Source: UBA6382 sp963617965
GTDB lineage: Bacteria > Bacteroidota > Bacteroidia > Bacteroidales > Bacteroidaceae
DNA: 64,000 nt
NCBI GenBank assembly: GCA_963617965.1
Contig: CAVEQO010000006.1
Location: 7,923 to 71,922 of the forward strand
Direction: 5' to 3'
The stretch's first letter is position 1; each line of letters begins with the position of its first letter. The translations under genes were made by a program, and so were the position numbers. Shown here in pieces: positions 17,288-25,590 of the stretch. The notes beneath the pieces are model-generated. The model was not told where the DNA came from and ran no database searches. It saw nothing but the letters and a program-made list of their open reading frames with translations.

Positions 17288-19531
17288 ATGGGGAAAAAAA
17301 CGAATTTCCAGAGCCGGAAGAACAAGAGGGAACTGGCGAACGTGCTGATGGATTTTTTTCTTGCCAATCCCGACACGGAGTTTGGCAAGACGGAGCTTTA
17401 CAATGAGTTCAGGCTCAAGAGCCATCCTTCGCGCAAGGTTATGGTTGACATTCTTGAAGATCTGGTCATGTGCGGCTACTTGTCGCAGGGGGCTTCGGGG
17501 GGCTACACCCTCCGGCTACAGCAGGATTTGATGGAAGGCACGGTGGTGCGCCGCGGCAGGGAATACTCTTTCCTGCCCGACGGGGAGGAAACTCCGGTCT
17601 ATCTCGATGAGCGCAACAGTGCGGGAGCACTCAACGGCGACAGGGTGTCGGCCTCCGTGTCGTTCTGCCGCAGGGGCAACCGGAAGGAGGCACGAGTGTC
17701 AACCGTGATCAGCAGGGCGAAAGACACCTTTGTCGGAGTACTTTCGGTAGACAAACATTTCGCTTTTCTGGAGACTTCCGACAAGTATCTGCCTTACGAT
17801 ATTTTCATACCCAAGACCAACATCGGTCCGGCGCACAATGGTGACAAGGTGATAGTCAAGATTGTGGAATGGCCGTCAAGGAACAACCGTTCGCCGGTGG
17901 GCAGGATTGTGGACGTGCTAGGCACCACGGGTGACAACACCGTTGAGATGCACGCCATTCTGGCGGAGTTCGGACTGCCTTACTCTTACCCGGAAAACCT
18001 GGAACGGCTGGCCGACAGGATTCCGGATTCGATTCCGCAGAAAGAGATAAAGGAGCGGGAGGACTTCCGTGGAGTGACCACGTTCACTATTGACCCGCGC
18101 GATGCCAAGGACTTTGACGATGCCCTTTCGCTGCGCCGTATAGACGGCGGGCTATGGGAGGTGGGCGTACACATTGCTGATGTGACGTATTATGTCAAGG
18201 AGGGATCGCCTATTGACGAAGAGGCCTACAGCCGCGCCACCAGCGTGTATCTGGTAGACCGCACAATACCCATGCTGCCCGAACGGCTGTGCAACTACAT
18301 CTGTTCGCTGCGCCCCGACGAGGAGAAACTGGCATACAGCGTCATTTTCAACATGAACGACAGTGGGGACGTGACCGACTGGCACATCGCCCGTACGGTG
18401 ATCAAGAGCGACCGCCGTTTCACGTATGAGGAGGTGCAGGCTATTCTGGAGCAGAACGGCGAGGCTTCGCCGGAGGACCTCTCCAAGCCCGGCTATCACC
18501 CTGCCCGCATGAAACCGGGAGCCGGCGGAAGCCCCGTGGGCGAGTATGCGGCGGAATTGATTGCGCTCAACCGGTTAGCAAAGCGGTTGAGAGAACAACG
18601 TATCAAAAACGGGGCCATAGAGTTTGAGCGCGAAGAGGTTCGCTTTGAGTTGGATGACAAGGGACACCCCATAAGCACCTACATAAAGGTGTCGCAAGAC
18701 GCCCACAAGCTGGTGGAGGAGTTCATGCTTCTGGCCAACCGTCATGTGGCCCAGAAGATAGGAATGGTGCCGCCGGGCACCAAGGCCAAGGTGTTTCCCT
18801 ACCGTATCCACGACGTGCCCGATCCCGACAAGTTGGGAAAGCTTGCCGGCTATGTGGCCCGTTTCGGCTATCGCCTTGACGCTTCGGGTTCCCGCAAACA
18901 GGTGTCAAAGGAGATCAACGCCATGCTTGCCAAGGCCCAAGGCACGCGCGAGGAGGAACTGATAGAGGAAATCACCCTCCGCTCTATGATGAAGGCCCGC
19001 TACAGCACACACAACATAGGGCACTACGGTCTGATGTTCAAGTACTACACCCATTTCACTTCGCCCATAAGACGCTATCCCGACCAGATGGTCCACCGTC
19101 TGCTCACGCGCTATCTGGCTGGGGGGCGCAGCGTGAACCGGCTCAAGTGTGAGGAGCAGTGCGAGCACTCCAGTGCCATGGAACAGCTTGCAGCGAATGC
19201 CGAGCGTGCATCGATAAAGTACAAGCAGGTGGAGTTCCTTGCCGACAAGATAGGGCAGGAATTTGACGGAAAAGTGAGCGGGGCATCGGACTTCGGGCTG
19301 TTTGTGGAACTGACGGAATCAAAGTGCGAGGGAGCGGTGCCACTGCGTACTCTCCACGATGACTATTACAGCTTTGACGAGCGCACGCTGTGTCTGCGCG
19401 GTCGCCGCACACACCGCATCATCGGTCTGGGCGACCCGGTAAGGGTGCGCGTGGCGAACGCCAATCTCGAGAAACGCCAGCTTGACTTTGAGTTGCTTGA
19501 GGTAAAGGGGCGTAAATGCAAGAGACAGTGA
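17288..19531 (+). CDS. rnr: Ribonuclease R
   Basis: This 747-residue processive 3'-5' exoribonuclease degrades structured RNA. The domain order is a winged helix (about 12-70), two cold-shock domains, the RNB catalytic domain and S1 (about 650-735, DKIGQEFDGKVSGASDFGLF). In RNB the motif TIDPRDAKDFDDA supplies the metal-binding aspartates Asp269, Asp275, Asp277 and Asp278, spaced as in E. coli RNase R. The frame is open far upstream, but the ATG at 17288 gives the lysine-rich N-terminus normal for the family, and upstream residues overlap the divergent sirtuin gene. A near-consensus -7 box (TTCCTTTG, 17236-17243) is possible. It converges on the purine permease through a shared palindromic terminator. 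Confidence 0.95.
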   Translation: MGKKTNFQSRKNKRELANVLMDFFLANPDTEFGKTELYNEFRLKSHPSRKVMVDILEDLVMCGYLSQGASGGYTLRLQQDLMEGTVVRRGREYSFLPDGEETPVYLDERNSAGALNGDRVSASVSFCRRGNRKEARVSTVISRAKDTFVGVLSVDKHFAFLETSDKYLPYDIFIPKTNIGPAHNGDKVIVKIVEWPSRNNRSPVGRIVDVLGTTGDNTVEMHAILAEFGLPYSYPENLERLADRIPDSIPQKEIKEREDFRGVTTFTIDPRDAKDFDDALSLRRIDGGLWEVGVHIADVTYYVKEGSPIDEEAYSRATSVYLVDRTIPMLPERLCNYICSLRPDEEKLAYSVIFNMNDSGDVTDWHIARTVIKSDRRFTYEEVQAILEQNGEASPEDLSKPGYHPARMKPGAGGSPVGEYAAELIALNRLAKRLREQRIKNGAIEFEREEVRFELDDKGHPISTYIKVSQDAHKLVEEFMLLANRHVAQKIGMVPPGTKAKVFPYRIHDVPDPDKLGKLAGYVARFGYRLDASGSRKQVSKEINAMLAKAQGTREEELIEEITLRSMMKARYSTHNIGHYGLMFKYYTHFTSPIRRYPDQMVHRLLTRYLAGGRSVNRLKCEEQCEHSSAMEQLAANAERASIKYKQVEFLADKIGQEFDGKVSGASDFGLFVELTESKCEGAVPLRTLHDDYYSFDERTLCLRGRRTHRIIGLGDPVRVRVANANLEKRQLDFELLEVKGRKCKRQ

Positions 19532-19560
19532 AGTTCCTGTGGTGACAGCACGGATACAGG

Positions 19561-19616
19561 GCATACAGAAAAGCGGCGGAGACTTGAAGTCAAGTCTCCG
19601 CCGCTTTTCTGTATGC
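19561..19616. terminator. 27-bp perfect stem, 2-base loop, bidirectional terminator
   Basis: Arms at 19561-19587 and 19590-19616 are exactly complementary over 27 bases. The stem centre is GC-rich, with AAAA/TTTT tracts toward the outside. It separates the converging rnr and purine permease genes. Confidence 0.9.
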
Positions 19617-19626
19617 AAGGAGTCTC

Positions 19627-20928
19627 CTACAGGAAGATGTAGCGTAGCAGGAAGAGAACGGAAAGGATTATCATGCCCGGGTTGAGTCCTTTCACTTTGC
19701 CGCAGCACAGGTGTATCAGAACCCATGAAATTATGCCGAGCAGCATGCCCTCGGAGATAGAGCACGTCAGGGGGATGAAAGATATGCAGACAAAACAGGG
19801 AACAGCGCTTGCGTAGTCGCCGAAGTCAATCTTGCTGACAGACCCCATCATCATTGCACCTACCAGAATCAGCGCAGGAGCTGTGGCCTGGGGTGGAATG
19901 GCAAGAAACAGGGGTGCGAAGAACAAGGCAGCGGCAAAGCATACGGCAGTAGTGAACGCTGTCAGTCCGCTGCGTCCGCCCTCGTTGACTCCAGCCGCAC
20001 TTTCCACGAAGGTGGTGACGGTGGACGTGCCTAGCAGAGCTCCGGCAGCGGTACCCACGGCATCGGCGGTAAAGGCCTGCTTGAGCCGTGGAATGTTTCC
20101 GTCCTTGTCAACTATGCCGGCTCGTTCGCTCACTCCCACGATTGTGCCTATGGTGTCGAAAATGTCAAAAAACAGCAGCGTGAATACGCATATCACCATG
20201 TCAAGGCAGAAGATATTGTTCCATTCAAACTGGCAGAACACGGGTTCAAGGCTTGGAGGCGCACTGACCAGTGCGGTGAATTTGGTGATGCCTAAAGGAA
20301 TGCCGATGGCGGTGACAAGCAGTATGCCTATCAGCAGGGCTCCGGTCACTTTGCGTACAAGCAGAACGGTACTGATGACAATTCCGGTGCAGGCGAGGAT
20401 TACCGCCGGGTCGTGGAGGTTGCCGAGACTTACGAGAGTGGCTTCGTTTTTGACAACGATTCCGGCGTTTTTCAGACCGATGAAAGTGATGAAAAGACCG
20501 ATGCCCGGCGATATGGCATGGCGGAACACAGGAGGAAGACAGTCCACGATTTTCTGCCGCAGGTCGGTGAGGGTCAGGAAGATGAAGATGAGACCCTCAA
20601 TGAGTACCGCAGTGAGGGCAAACTGCCAGCGGTAGCCCATGGCAAGGACGACGGTATAGGCAAAGAATGCGTTGAGCCCCATTCCGGGAGCAAGGGCGAA
20701 GGGTAGCTTTGCATAGAACGCCATGATAAGCGTGGCGACAATGGCCGATACGGCTGTTGACGTGAAGACCGCATTCTGGTCCATACCCGTGGAACTGAGG
20801 ATCATGGGGTTGACGGCGAGGATGTATGCCATGGTCAGAAAAGAGGTGAAGCCTCCCGTGACTTCTTTCCTTACTGTCATTTTGCTGTTGTCAAAGCCAA
20901 ACAGCGTCTGTAGCATTGTATGACTCAT
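19627..20928 (-). CDS. NCS2-type (AzgA/PbuG-like) purine permease
   Basis: This 433-residue polytopic inner membrane protein would import purine bases such as adenine, guanine or hypoxanthine by proton symport. AzgA-like features are the FGFDNSKMTVRKEVTGGFTSFLTMAYI opening, LAPGMGLNAFFAYTVV in the first repeat, and DTIGTIVGVSERAG with GTSTVTTFVESAAGVNEGGRSGL in the second. Length and motifs match the family well; the exact base is not predictable. The gene lies 77 bases downstream of the GH97 gene on the same strand without an evident promoter, so cotranscription is possible though functionally odd. Confidence 0.92.
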   Translation of the reverse strand: MSHTMLQTLFGFDNSKMTVRKEVTGGFTSFLTMAYILAVNPMILSSTGMDQNAVFTSTAVSAIVATLIMAFYAKLPFALAPGMGLNAFFAYTVVLAMGYRWQFALTAVLIEGLIFIFLTLTDLRQKIVDCLPPVFRHAISPGIGLFITFIGLKNAGIVVKNEATLVSLGNLHDPAVILACTGIVISTVLLVRKVTGALLIGILLVTAIGIPLGITKFTALVSAPPSLEPVFCQFEWNNIFCLDMVICVFTLLFFDIFDTIGTIVGVSERAGIVDKDGNIPRLKQAFTADAVGTAAGALLGTSTVTTFVESAAGVNEGGRSGLTAFTTAVCFAAALFFAPLFLAIPPQATAPALILVGAMMMGSVSKIDFGDYASAVPCFVCISFIPLTCSISEGMLLGIISWVLIHLCCGKVKGLNPGMIILSVLFLLRYIFL

Positions 20929-21005
20929 AAATATGGTATTGTTATGTGGAGAGTACGTTTCCCTGCCTGTCTGTACTGCCTTGTGGAGGATTGCCGTTGG
21001 TTTCT

Positions 21006-23123
21006 TTATTCAGGCTTGATGCTTATGGCAAACCCTCCGCTCCGTGCCATGCGTATGTTCATCTTTGTCTTGCTGGTGACGGTGACGGTACGTATGCTGT
21101 AGGCTTCCGGGTTGGTTTCGTAGTCGGCGTCGGGAGCGTCTTCGTAGACGGTTGCTTTGTATTTGTGGTTTTTGTCAAGGAAATCGAAAGCTACCTGCAC
21201 GGTACGTGCGTCATAGCCGGTTACTCCGCCCACGAACCACAGTCCGGTGTCCTTGGCTTGGCGTGCCACCGTGATGTAACGGCCCGGCTCCGCTTCAAGG
21301 TAGCGGCTGTCCTGCCAGTCAAGAGCCACGTCCTTTATGAACTGGAAGGCATCCATGTGCTTCATGTAACTCTCGGGCAGGTCGGCGGCCATCTGTATGG
21401 GCGACGGCATTGTGAGATAGAGAGCCAGTTGCTTGCACAGGGTGGAGCGCAAGTGGCGGTTGGGGTGCTTGCCTTTGATGAATGACAGGTTGATGTCAAA
21501 GATACCTGGGGTATAGTCCATAGGCCCTCCAAGCAGGCGTGTGAAAGGCAAGATGGTGGCGTGGAACGGCAGGTTGCCGCTCCCCTGGTCATATTCGCCG
21601 CCGCGTGCCGACTCGTTGGCAACGAGGTTGGGCCATGTGCGGCACAGGCCTGTGGGGCGCACAGCCTCGTGGGCATCAATGCAGATGCGGTAGTCGGCAG
21701 CTTTCTTGATGCAGTAGAGATAGTGGTTGTTCATCCACTGTCCGTAGTGGTGTTCGCCCCGTGGGATGATCGGCCCTACGTAGCCCGACTTTACGGCCGT
21801 GTAGTAGTGGTCGTTCATGAACTTGTATGCACGGTCAAGGTGGCGTTCGTAGTTGCGTGCCGAGGCGGAAGTCTCGTGGTGCATCATGAGGCGTATGCCT
21901 TTGCTGAGGGCGTAGTCCTGAAGCGAGTCCACGTTGAAGTCCGGATAGGGCGTGAGGAAGTCGAAAACGTAGTCTTTTGACTTGCGGAACCAGTCTTCCC
22001 AGCCTATGTTCCACCCCTCTACCAGAAGCTGGTCAAAGCCGTTGGCGGCAGCGAAGTCAATGTATTTCCTTACGTTGGCATTGTTGGCACTGTGGAATCC
22101 GTGCGGCTTGAGTTTGCGGTAGTCCACCTCATCGAGTTTTATGGCGGGCAGGTCGGACGTGTATGACCACGCCCCAGTGCCGGTGATCATCTCCCACCAT
22201 ACGCCCATGAACTTGACGGGCTTTATCCACGAGGGGTCCTTTATGGCACACGGCTCGTTGAGGTTGAGGGTCATCTTGGAGTTGAGAATGTCTCGCGCGT
22301 CGTCGCTGACGATGACTGTGCGCCACGGACTCTTGCACGGAGCCTGCATATAGCCCTTGTCGCCCACGGCATCAGGCGTGAGGTGAGACTCGAATGTCAG
22401 GGTCGTGTCGTTGAGGAGCAAGTGCATGCATGAGTAGTCCACCAGTGCCGCCTCGTGCAGGTTGATATACAGTCCGTCGTCGCTCTTCATCTGGAGCGAA
22501 GTCTGCACCACGTTGCCGGGGGCTTTGTCGTTGACGGGCTGCCAGCTCATGGCTTCAGGCATCTTGTGGCGTATCTCTGAAAGTCGGCACTCGGTGTAGT
22601 TGTACTCCTGGGTGTCATAGTCTCCGGGAATCCAGAATGCGGTGTGATCGCCAGCCATGGCAAATTGGGTGCGTTCTTCCTTGATGACGAAATAGCTCAG
22701 GTTGCGGCAAAGGGGGAACTCGTAACGGAAGCCCAGCCCGTCGTCAAAGATGCGGAATCTCACAATCATGTCACGCTCCGGCCTGGCCTGGCGGAACGTG
22801 ACGGCCAGTTCGTTGTAATGGTTGCGTATGTCTTTGAGCTCTCCCCAGACCGGATGCCACACTTCATCGTGCGAAGAAGTGTCGGTCTTGGTAATTTCAA
22901 AGCCTTTTTGCAGTGAAACGCCCGTTTTCAGTTCAAGCCCCAGTTTTGATGTCTTGATTACGGGTTTGTTTTTGTAGGACAGTTGGTAGGTCGGCTCGCC
23001 AGCAGAGGTCAGCCCTACGCAGAGAGTTACCTGTTTGTTCGGTGAACAGATTGTTTTGACAAGCTGTGCGTTGACGGCAACAACAAGTGTTGCCAATGTG
23101 GATAGCAATAATATCTTTTTCAT
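21006..23123 (-). CDS. GH97 alpha-glucosidase, SusB-like inverting type
   Basis: The 705-residue secreted or periplasmic enzyme cleaves alpha-glucosidic bonds of starch fragments. A signal peptide ends about VNA|Q. GH97 landmarks are VEGWNIGWEDW, LMMHHETSAS with Glu417 and HEAVRPTGLCRTWPN followed by NESARGGEY. The HHET glutamate and the NESARGGE region are those of the inverting SusB subgroup, so a glucosidase is more likely than a retaining galactosidase. Two in-frame ATG codons exist, at 23144 and 23123; the second gives the standard MKKILLLS signal peptide, but the first cannot be excluded. The -7 box at 23161-23168 suits either. No SusC/SusD genes are present here. Confidence 0.93.
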   Translation of the reverse strand: MKKILLLSTLATLVVAVNAQLVKTICSPNKQVTLCVGLTSAGEPTYQLSYKNKPVIKTSKLGLELKTGVSLQKGFEITKTDTSSHDEVWHPVWGELKDIRNHYNELAVTFRQARPERDMIVRFRIFDDGLGFRYEFPLCRNLSYFVIKEERTQFAMAGDHTAFWIPGDYDTQEYNYTECRLSEIRHKMPEAMSWQPVNDKAPGNVVQTSLQMKSDDGLYINLHEAALVDYSCMHLLLNDTTLTFESHLTPDAVGDKGYMQAPCKSPWRTVIVSDDARDILNSKMTLNLNEPCAIKDPSWIKPVKFMGVWWEMITGTGAWSYTSDLPAIKLDEVDYRKLKPHGFHSANNANVRKYIDFAAANGFDQLLVEGWNIGWEDWFRKSKDYVFDFLTPYPDFNVDSLQDYALSKGIRLMMHHETSASARNYERHLDRAYKFMNDHYYTAVKSGYVGPIIPRGEHHYGQWMNNHYLYCIKKAADYRICIDAHEAVRPTGLCRTWPNLVANESARGGEYDQGSGNLPFHATILPFTRLLGGPMDYTPGIFDINLSFIKGKHPNRHLRSTLCKQLALYLTMPSPIQMAADLPESYMKHMDAFQFIKDVALDWQDSRYLEAEPGRYITVARQAKDTGLWFVGGVTGYDARTVQVAFDFLDKNHKYKATVYEDAPDADYETNPEAYSIRTVTVTSKTKMNIRMARSGGFAISIKPE

Positions 23124-23160
23124 TTTGTTGGTTGTTTTCAGCATAACGATGCCGCTGTCG

Positions 23161-23168
23161 CAAAAATA
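23161..23168 (-). promoter_or_regulatory. -7 box of the GH97 gene
   Basis: TATTTTTG on the minus strand fits TAnnTTTG, 17-38 bases upstream of the two candidate ATG codons. It lies back to back with the plus-strand box at 23222-23229. Confidence 0.5.
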
Positions 23169-23221
23169 CGAAAAAAAACCGGAGAACCATCCAACCCCGG
23201 CCGAGTTTAGTCAAAAAGCAG

Positions 23222-23229
23222 TACTTTTG
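23222..23229 (+). promoter_or_regulatory. -7 box of the TSCPD-methyltransferase pair
   Basis: TACTTTTG fits TAnnTTTG and lies 29 bases before the ATG at 23258. Confidence 0.55.
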
Positions 23230-23257
23230 CCTTTGGTTAACTTACAAACAGTCAGCA

Positions 23258-23518
23258 ATGAAGCAGATAGAATACCGTCCGCAGGGCACGTGTAGCCAGC
23301 TTGTCACACTGTCGGGCGAAGCCGGGCGTATAGTGGACGTGAGTTTCACGGGCGGTTGCAACGGCAATCTACAGGGGCTTTCTTCGCTTGTGAGAGGCAT
23401 GAAATACGAAGAGGTCATAGCCAAGCTACGGGGCATCCGTTGCGGAATGAAGCGTACGTCGTGTCCCGACCAACTGGCGGAGGCGGTCAAGGTGCTCATG
23501 TCACAAGAGGGCGCATGA
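23258..23518 (+). CDS. TSCPD-domain protein (TIGR03905-like)
   Basis: This small 86-residue protein carries FTGGCNGNLQGLSSLVRG and ends near RTSCPDQLAEAV, the TSCPD signature that names the domain. The same domain occurs at the C-terminus of B12-dependent ribonucleotide reductases, where its conserved cysteines may bind metal; the stand-alone form has no established function that I know of. Cysteines at GTC, GGC, RCG and TSC could form a metal site. The stop overlaps the start of the next gene (ATGA), so the two are translationally coupled. Confidence 0.85.
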   Translation: MKQIEYRPQGTCSQLVTLSGEAGRIVDVSFTGGCNGNLQGLSSLVRGMKYEEVIAKLRGIRCGMKRTSCPDQLAEAVKVLMSQEGA

Positions 23519-24711
23519 CTGATGAAACTTTTATCGCACAACATCTGGATGATGACGTGCGGGCTCTTGCCCTCAAAAAGATTCCGCATGGCGTAGATTC
23601 CGCATGGTGTCTGCAGCAGATAGAGGGATGGCAGTCGGCAAAAGCCAAAATCCCATCGTGGGCGGCTGTGCGCGGGCTCTGGTTTCCGCCTCGGCTGCCG
23701 ATGGAGCAATGCTCAAGCGAACAGACGGCTCTGTACAAACAAAGGCTTGTGGCGCGATTGCTGCCCGACGAGGCCGACAGGTCGGAGATGATAGACTTTA
23801 CCGGCGGATACGGGGTTGACTTCAGTTTTATGGCCAGCCTGTTCCGGCACGGCGTGTATGCGGAGAAACAGAAAAGCCTGTGCGACATGGCTCGCCACAA
23901 TTTCCCGCTGTTGGGGTTGCACAACGTGGACGTTGTACAGCTTGATACAGCCGAAGACTGTGCCTTGCTGCACGATGGACGGCTCTGTTCGCTGGCGTAT
24001 CTTGACCCTGCACGCAGGGACTGCACCGGTCGCAAAACCGTGGCGATAGAGGATTGTTCTCCAGACCTTACGCAGCTGATGCCGCTCCTGCTGGACAAGG
24101 CGGGAACGGTCATCATGAAACTTTCACCGATGCTTGACGTGTGCCGTGCGTTAAGGGCGTTGCCGTGCGTGAGGGAAGTGCATGCCGTCAGCGTGAGGGG
24201 CGAGTGCAAGGAACTGCTGCTGGTATGCTCGCGGCAGGAAACCGAACTCCGGTATTTCTGCGTCAACCTCGGCACGGGCGACGCTCCTGTCGTTGTAGGA
24301 TCTCGGAGACCGCTTGTGACACCTGTGACAGGTTCGCTGGCAGAAGCGGAATATCTGTGCGAACCGAACCCGTCGGTACTGAAACTGGGAGTGCAGGATG
24401 CTGTTGCCGAAGACTACGGGTTGCGCAAACTCCATGCAAGGAGCAACCTGTATGTGGGCAACAGCTGTGCGGAGAATTTTCCCGGTCGCCGCTTCCGGAT
24501 AAAAGGATACAGCGACTTCGGCAAGCGTAGCCTCAAGGATTTTCTCAAGGGTATGACGCAGGCCAATCTCACGGTGCGCAATTTCCCCTCAACGGTGGCG
24601 GAACTGCGCAAAAGGCTGAAACTGAAAGAGGGAGGGCGGATTTATCTTTTTGCCACCACAATAGCGGAGGGCAACGGTTCTCATGTCATGATAAAATGCG
24701 AGAAAGCCTGA
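23515..24711 (+). CDS. Class I SAM-dependent methyltransferase (THUMP-like family)
   Basis: The 398-residue protein has a Rossmann methyltransferase core: motif I DFTGGYGVDFSFMA near residues 92-105 and YLDPARRD near residue 160, the position of the nucleic-acid methyltransferase motif IV. The flanking N-terminal helical part and a C-terminal part (about 310-398) resemble the Bacteroidota family described as THUMP-like methyltransferases. An RNA substrate is likely but unproven. The ATG at 23515 overlaps the TSCPD stop; longer readings would run through that gene. It converges on the beta-barrel gene 49 bases downstream. Confidence 0.82.
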   Translation: MTDETFIAQHLDDDVRALALKKIPHGVDSAWCLQQIEGWQSAKAKIPSWAAVRGLWFPPRLPMEQCSSEQTALYKQRLVARLLPDEADRSEMIDFTGGYGVDFSFMASLFRHGVYAEKQKSLCDMARHNFPLLGLHNVDVVQLDTAEDCALLHDGRLCSLAYLDPARRDCTGRKTVAIEDCSPDLTQLMPLLLDKAGTVIMKLSPMLDVCRALRALPCVREVHAVSVRGECKELLLVCSRQETELRYFCVNLGTGDAPVVVGSRRPLVTPVTGSLAEAEYLCEPNPSVLKLGVQDAVAEDYGLRKLHARSNLYVGNSCAENFPGRRFRIKGYSDFGKRSLKDFLKGMTQANLTVRNFPSTVAELRKRLKLKEGGRIYLFATTIAEGNGSHVMIKCEKA

Positions 24712-24730
24712 CCTCCGCAGGAGAGAGCTG

Positions 24731-24754
24731 CGGCAACAGGATAGCCGGTTGCCG
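24731..24754. terminator. Weak convergent terminator-like hairpin
   Basis: CGGCAAC (24731-24737) pairs with GTTGCCG (24748-24754) and is followed by GAAAAATC. An alternative stem, CCGCAG (24715-24720) with CTGCGG (24728-24733), overlaps it. It lies between two converging genes only 49 bases apart. Confidence 0.4.
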
Positions 24755-24760
24755 GAAAAA

Positions 24761-25372
24761 TCAGAAGAAGTAGCCTACGTGTGCCTGAAAGGAATTGCTC
24801 TTCACAGACTGTCCTGTGGCTTTGGTCTTGGCAAACTTGGAGAGGGCGATGTTGTAGCCCACACCCACCTCAACGTGCTTGAGCACTTTCAGTCCCACTC
24901 CGATGTTCCACGACAGGATGGAGTTTTTGATGCGGTACTCATCGGTGCTCCAGAAACTGCTGAAGCTTTTTGATCCGACATTGAAGCCGAACTGCGGACC
25001 GGTGGCAAGGTATCCCGCCACAAGAGAAGGTACGCCGAACTGATACCTCAGGTTTACGGGGATTTCCAAAGTTCTGAGAGTACGGGTCTGGTCTGTTCCG
25101 GACACGTTGTCCGCACCGTTGACATAGCGTTGGGAGTACTGCACGGAAGCATCGGCACCGATACCTACGACAGGCACCGTAAACTCCAGCTTGGGTCCCG
25201 CAAACCAACCACACCGGTTGTCGGAACGGAAATTGCGACCGGACGGCTCGCGAAAGTTTGCCTTGCTGAGGTTCATGCCGGCCACGACGCCGAAGTCAAG
25301 TTGCGCCTGGCTTTGCAGGATGCCGAAAGCGGTGAAGAGGCACAGGGCAACAGCGAAGATTTTCTTTTTCAT
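24761..25372 (-). CDS. PorT-family outer membrane beta-barrel protein
   Basis: The 203-residue protein has a signal peptide (MKKKIFAVALCLFTAFGILQSQAQ). Alternating hydrophobic strands and the opening LDFGVVAGMNLSKANF are typical of PorT/OmpW-like outer membrane barrels of Bacteroidota. The protein ends in Phe-Phe (HVGYFF), which fits a C-terminal BAM recognition signal. The role is unknown; small barrels of this type are often of unknown function. It has one of the best promoters in the window (25477-25507). Confidence 0.85.
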   Translation of the reverse strand: MKKKIFAVALCLFTAFGILQSQAQLDFGVVAGMNLSKANFREPSGRNFRSDNRCGWFAGPKLEFTVPVVGIGADASVQYSQRYVNGADNVSGTDQTRTLRTLEIPVNLRYQFGVPSLVAGYLATGPQFGFNVGSKSFSSFWSTDEYRIKNSILSWNIGVGLKVLKHVEVGVGYNIALSKFAKTKATGQSVKSNSFQAHVGYFF

Positions 25373-25476
25373 GATCAGGAAAGTTGTGTGTCATCGATAC
25401 GGCAAAAGCCGTCCGGATTTCCACCCGGCACAGAGAAACAACGGCACGGGTGGCTTTTTATTGTTGCTTTGTTCCG

Positions 25477-25507
25477 CAAAAGTATTAAAAATATATTGAT
25501 TGTCAAA
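25477..25507 (-). promoter_or_regulatory. Full-consensus promoter of the beta-barrel gene
   Basis: On the minus strand TTTG (25504-25507), a 19-base gap and TACTTTTG (25477-25484) match both boxes of the Bacteroidota housekeeping promoter. The predicted leader is about 100 bases. Confidence 0.8.
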
Positions 25508-25590
25508 CTTTAATGACATTTTATTGCTTTTCCTGTAGCCGTTGTCGTTGAAATGGCTTATTTTCGCAGCATAAAATTGAAAAAAGAGGA

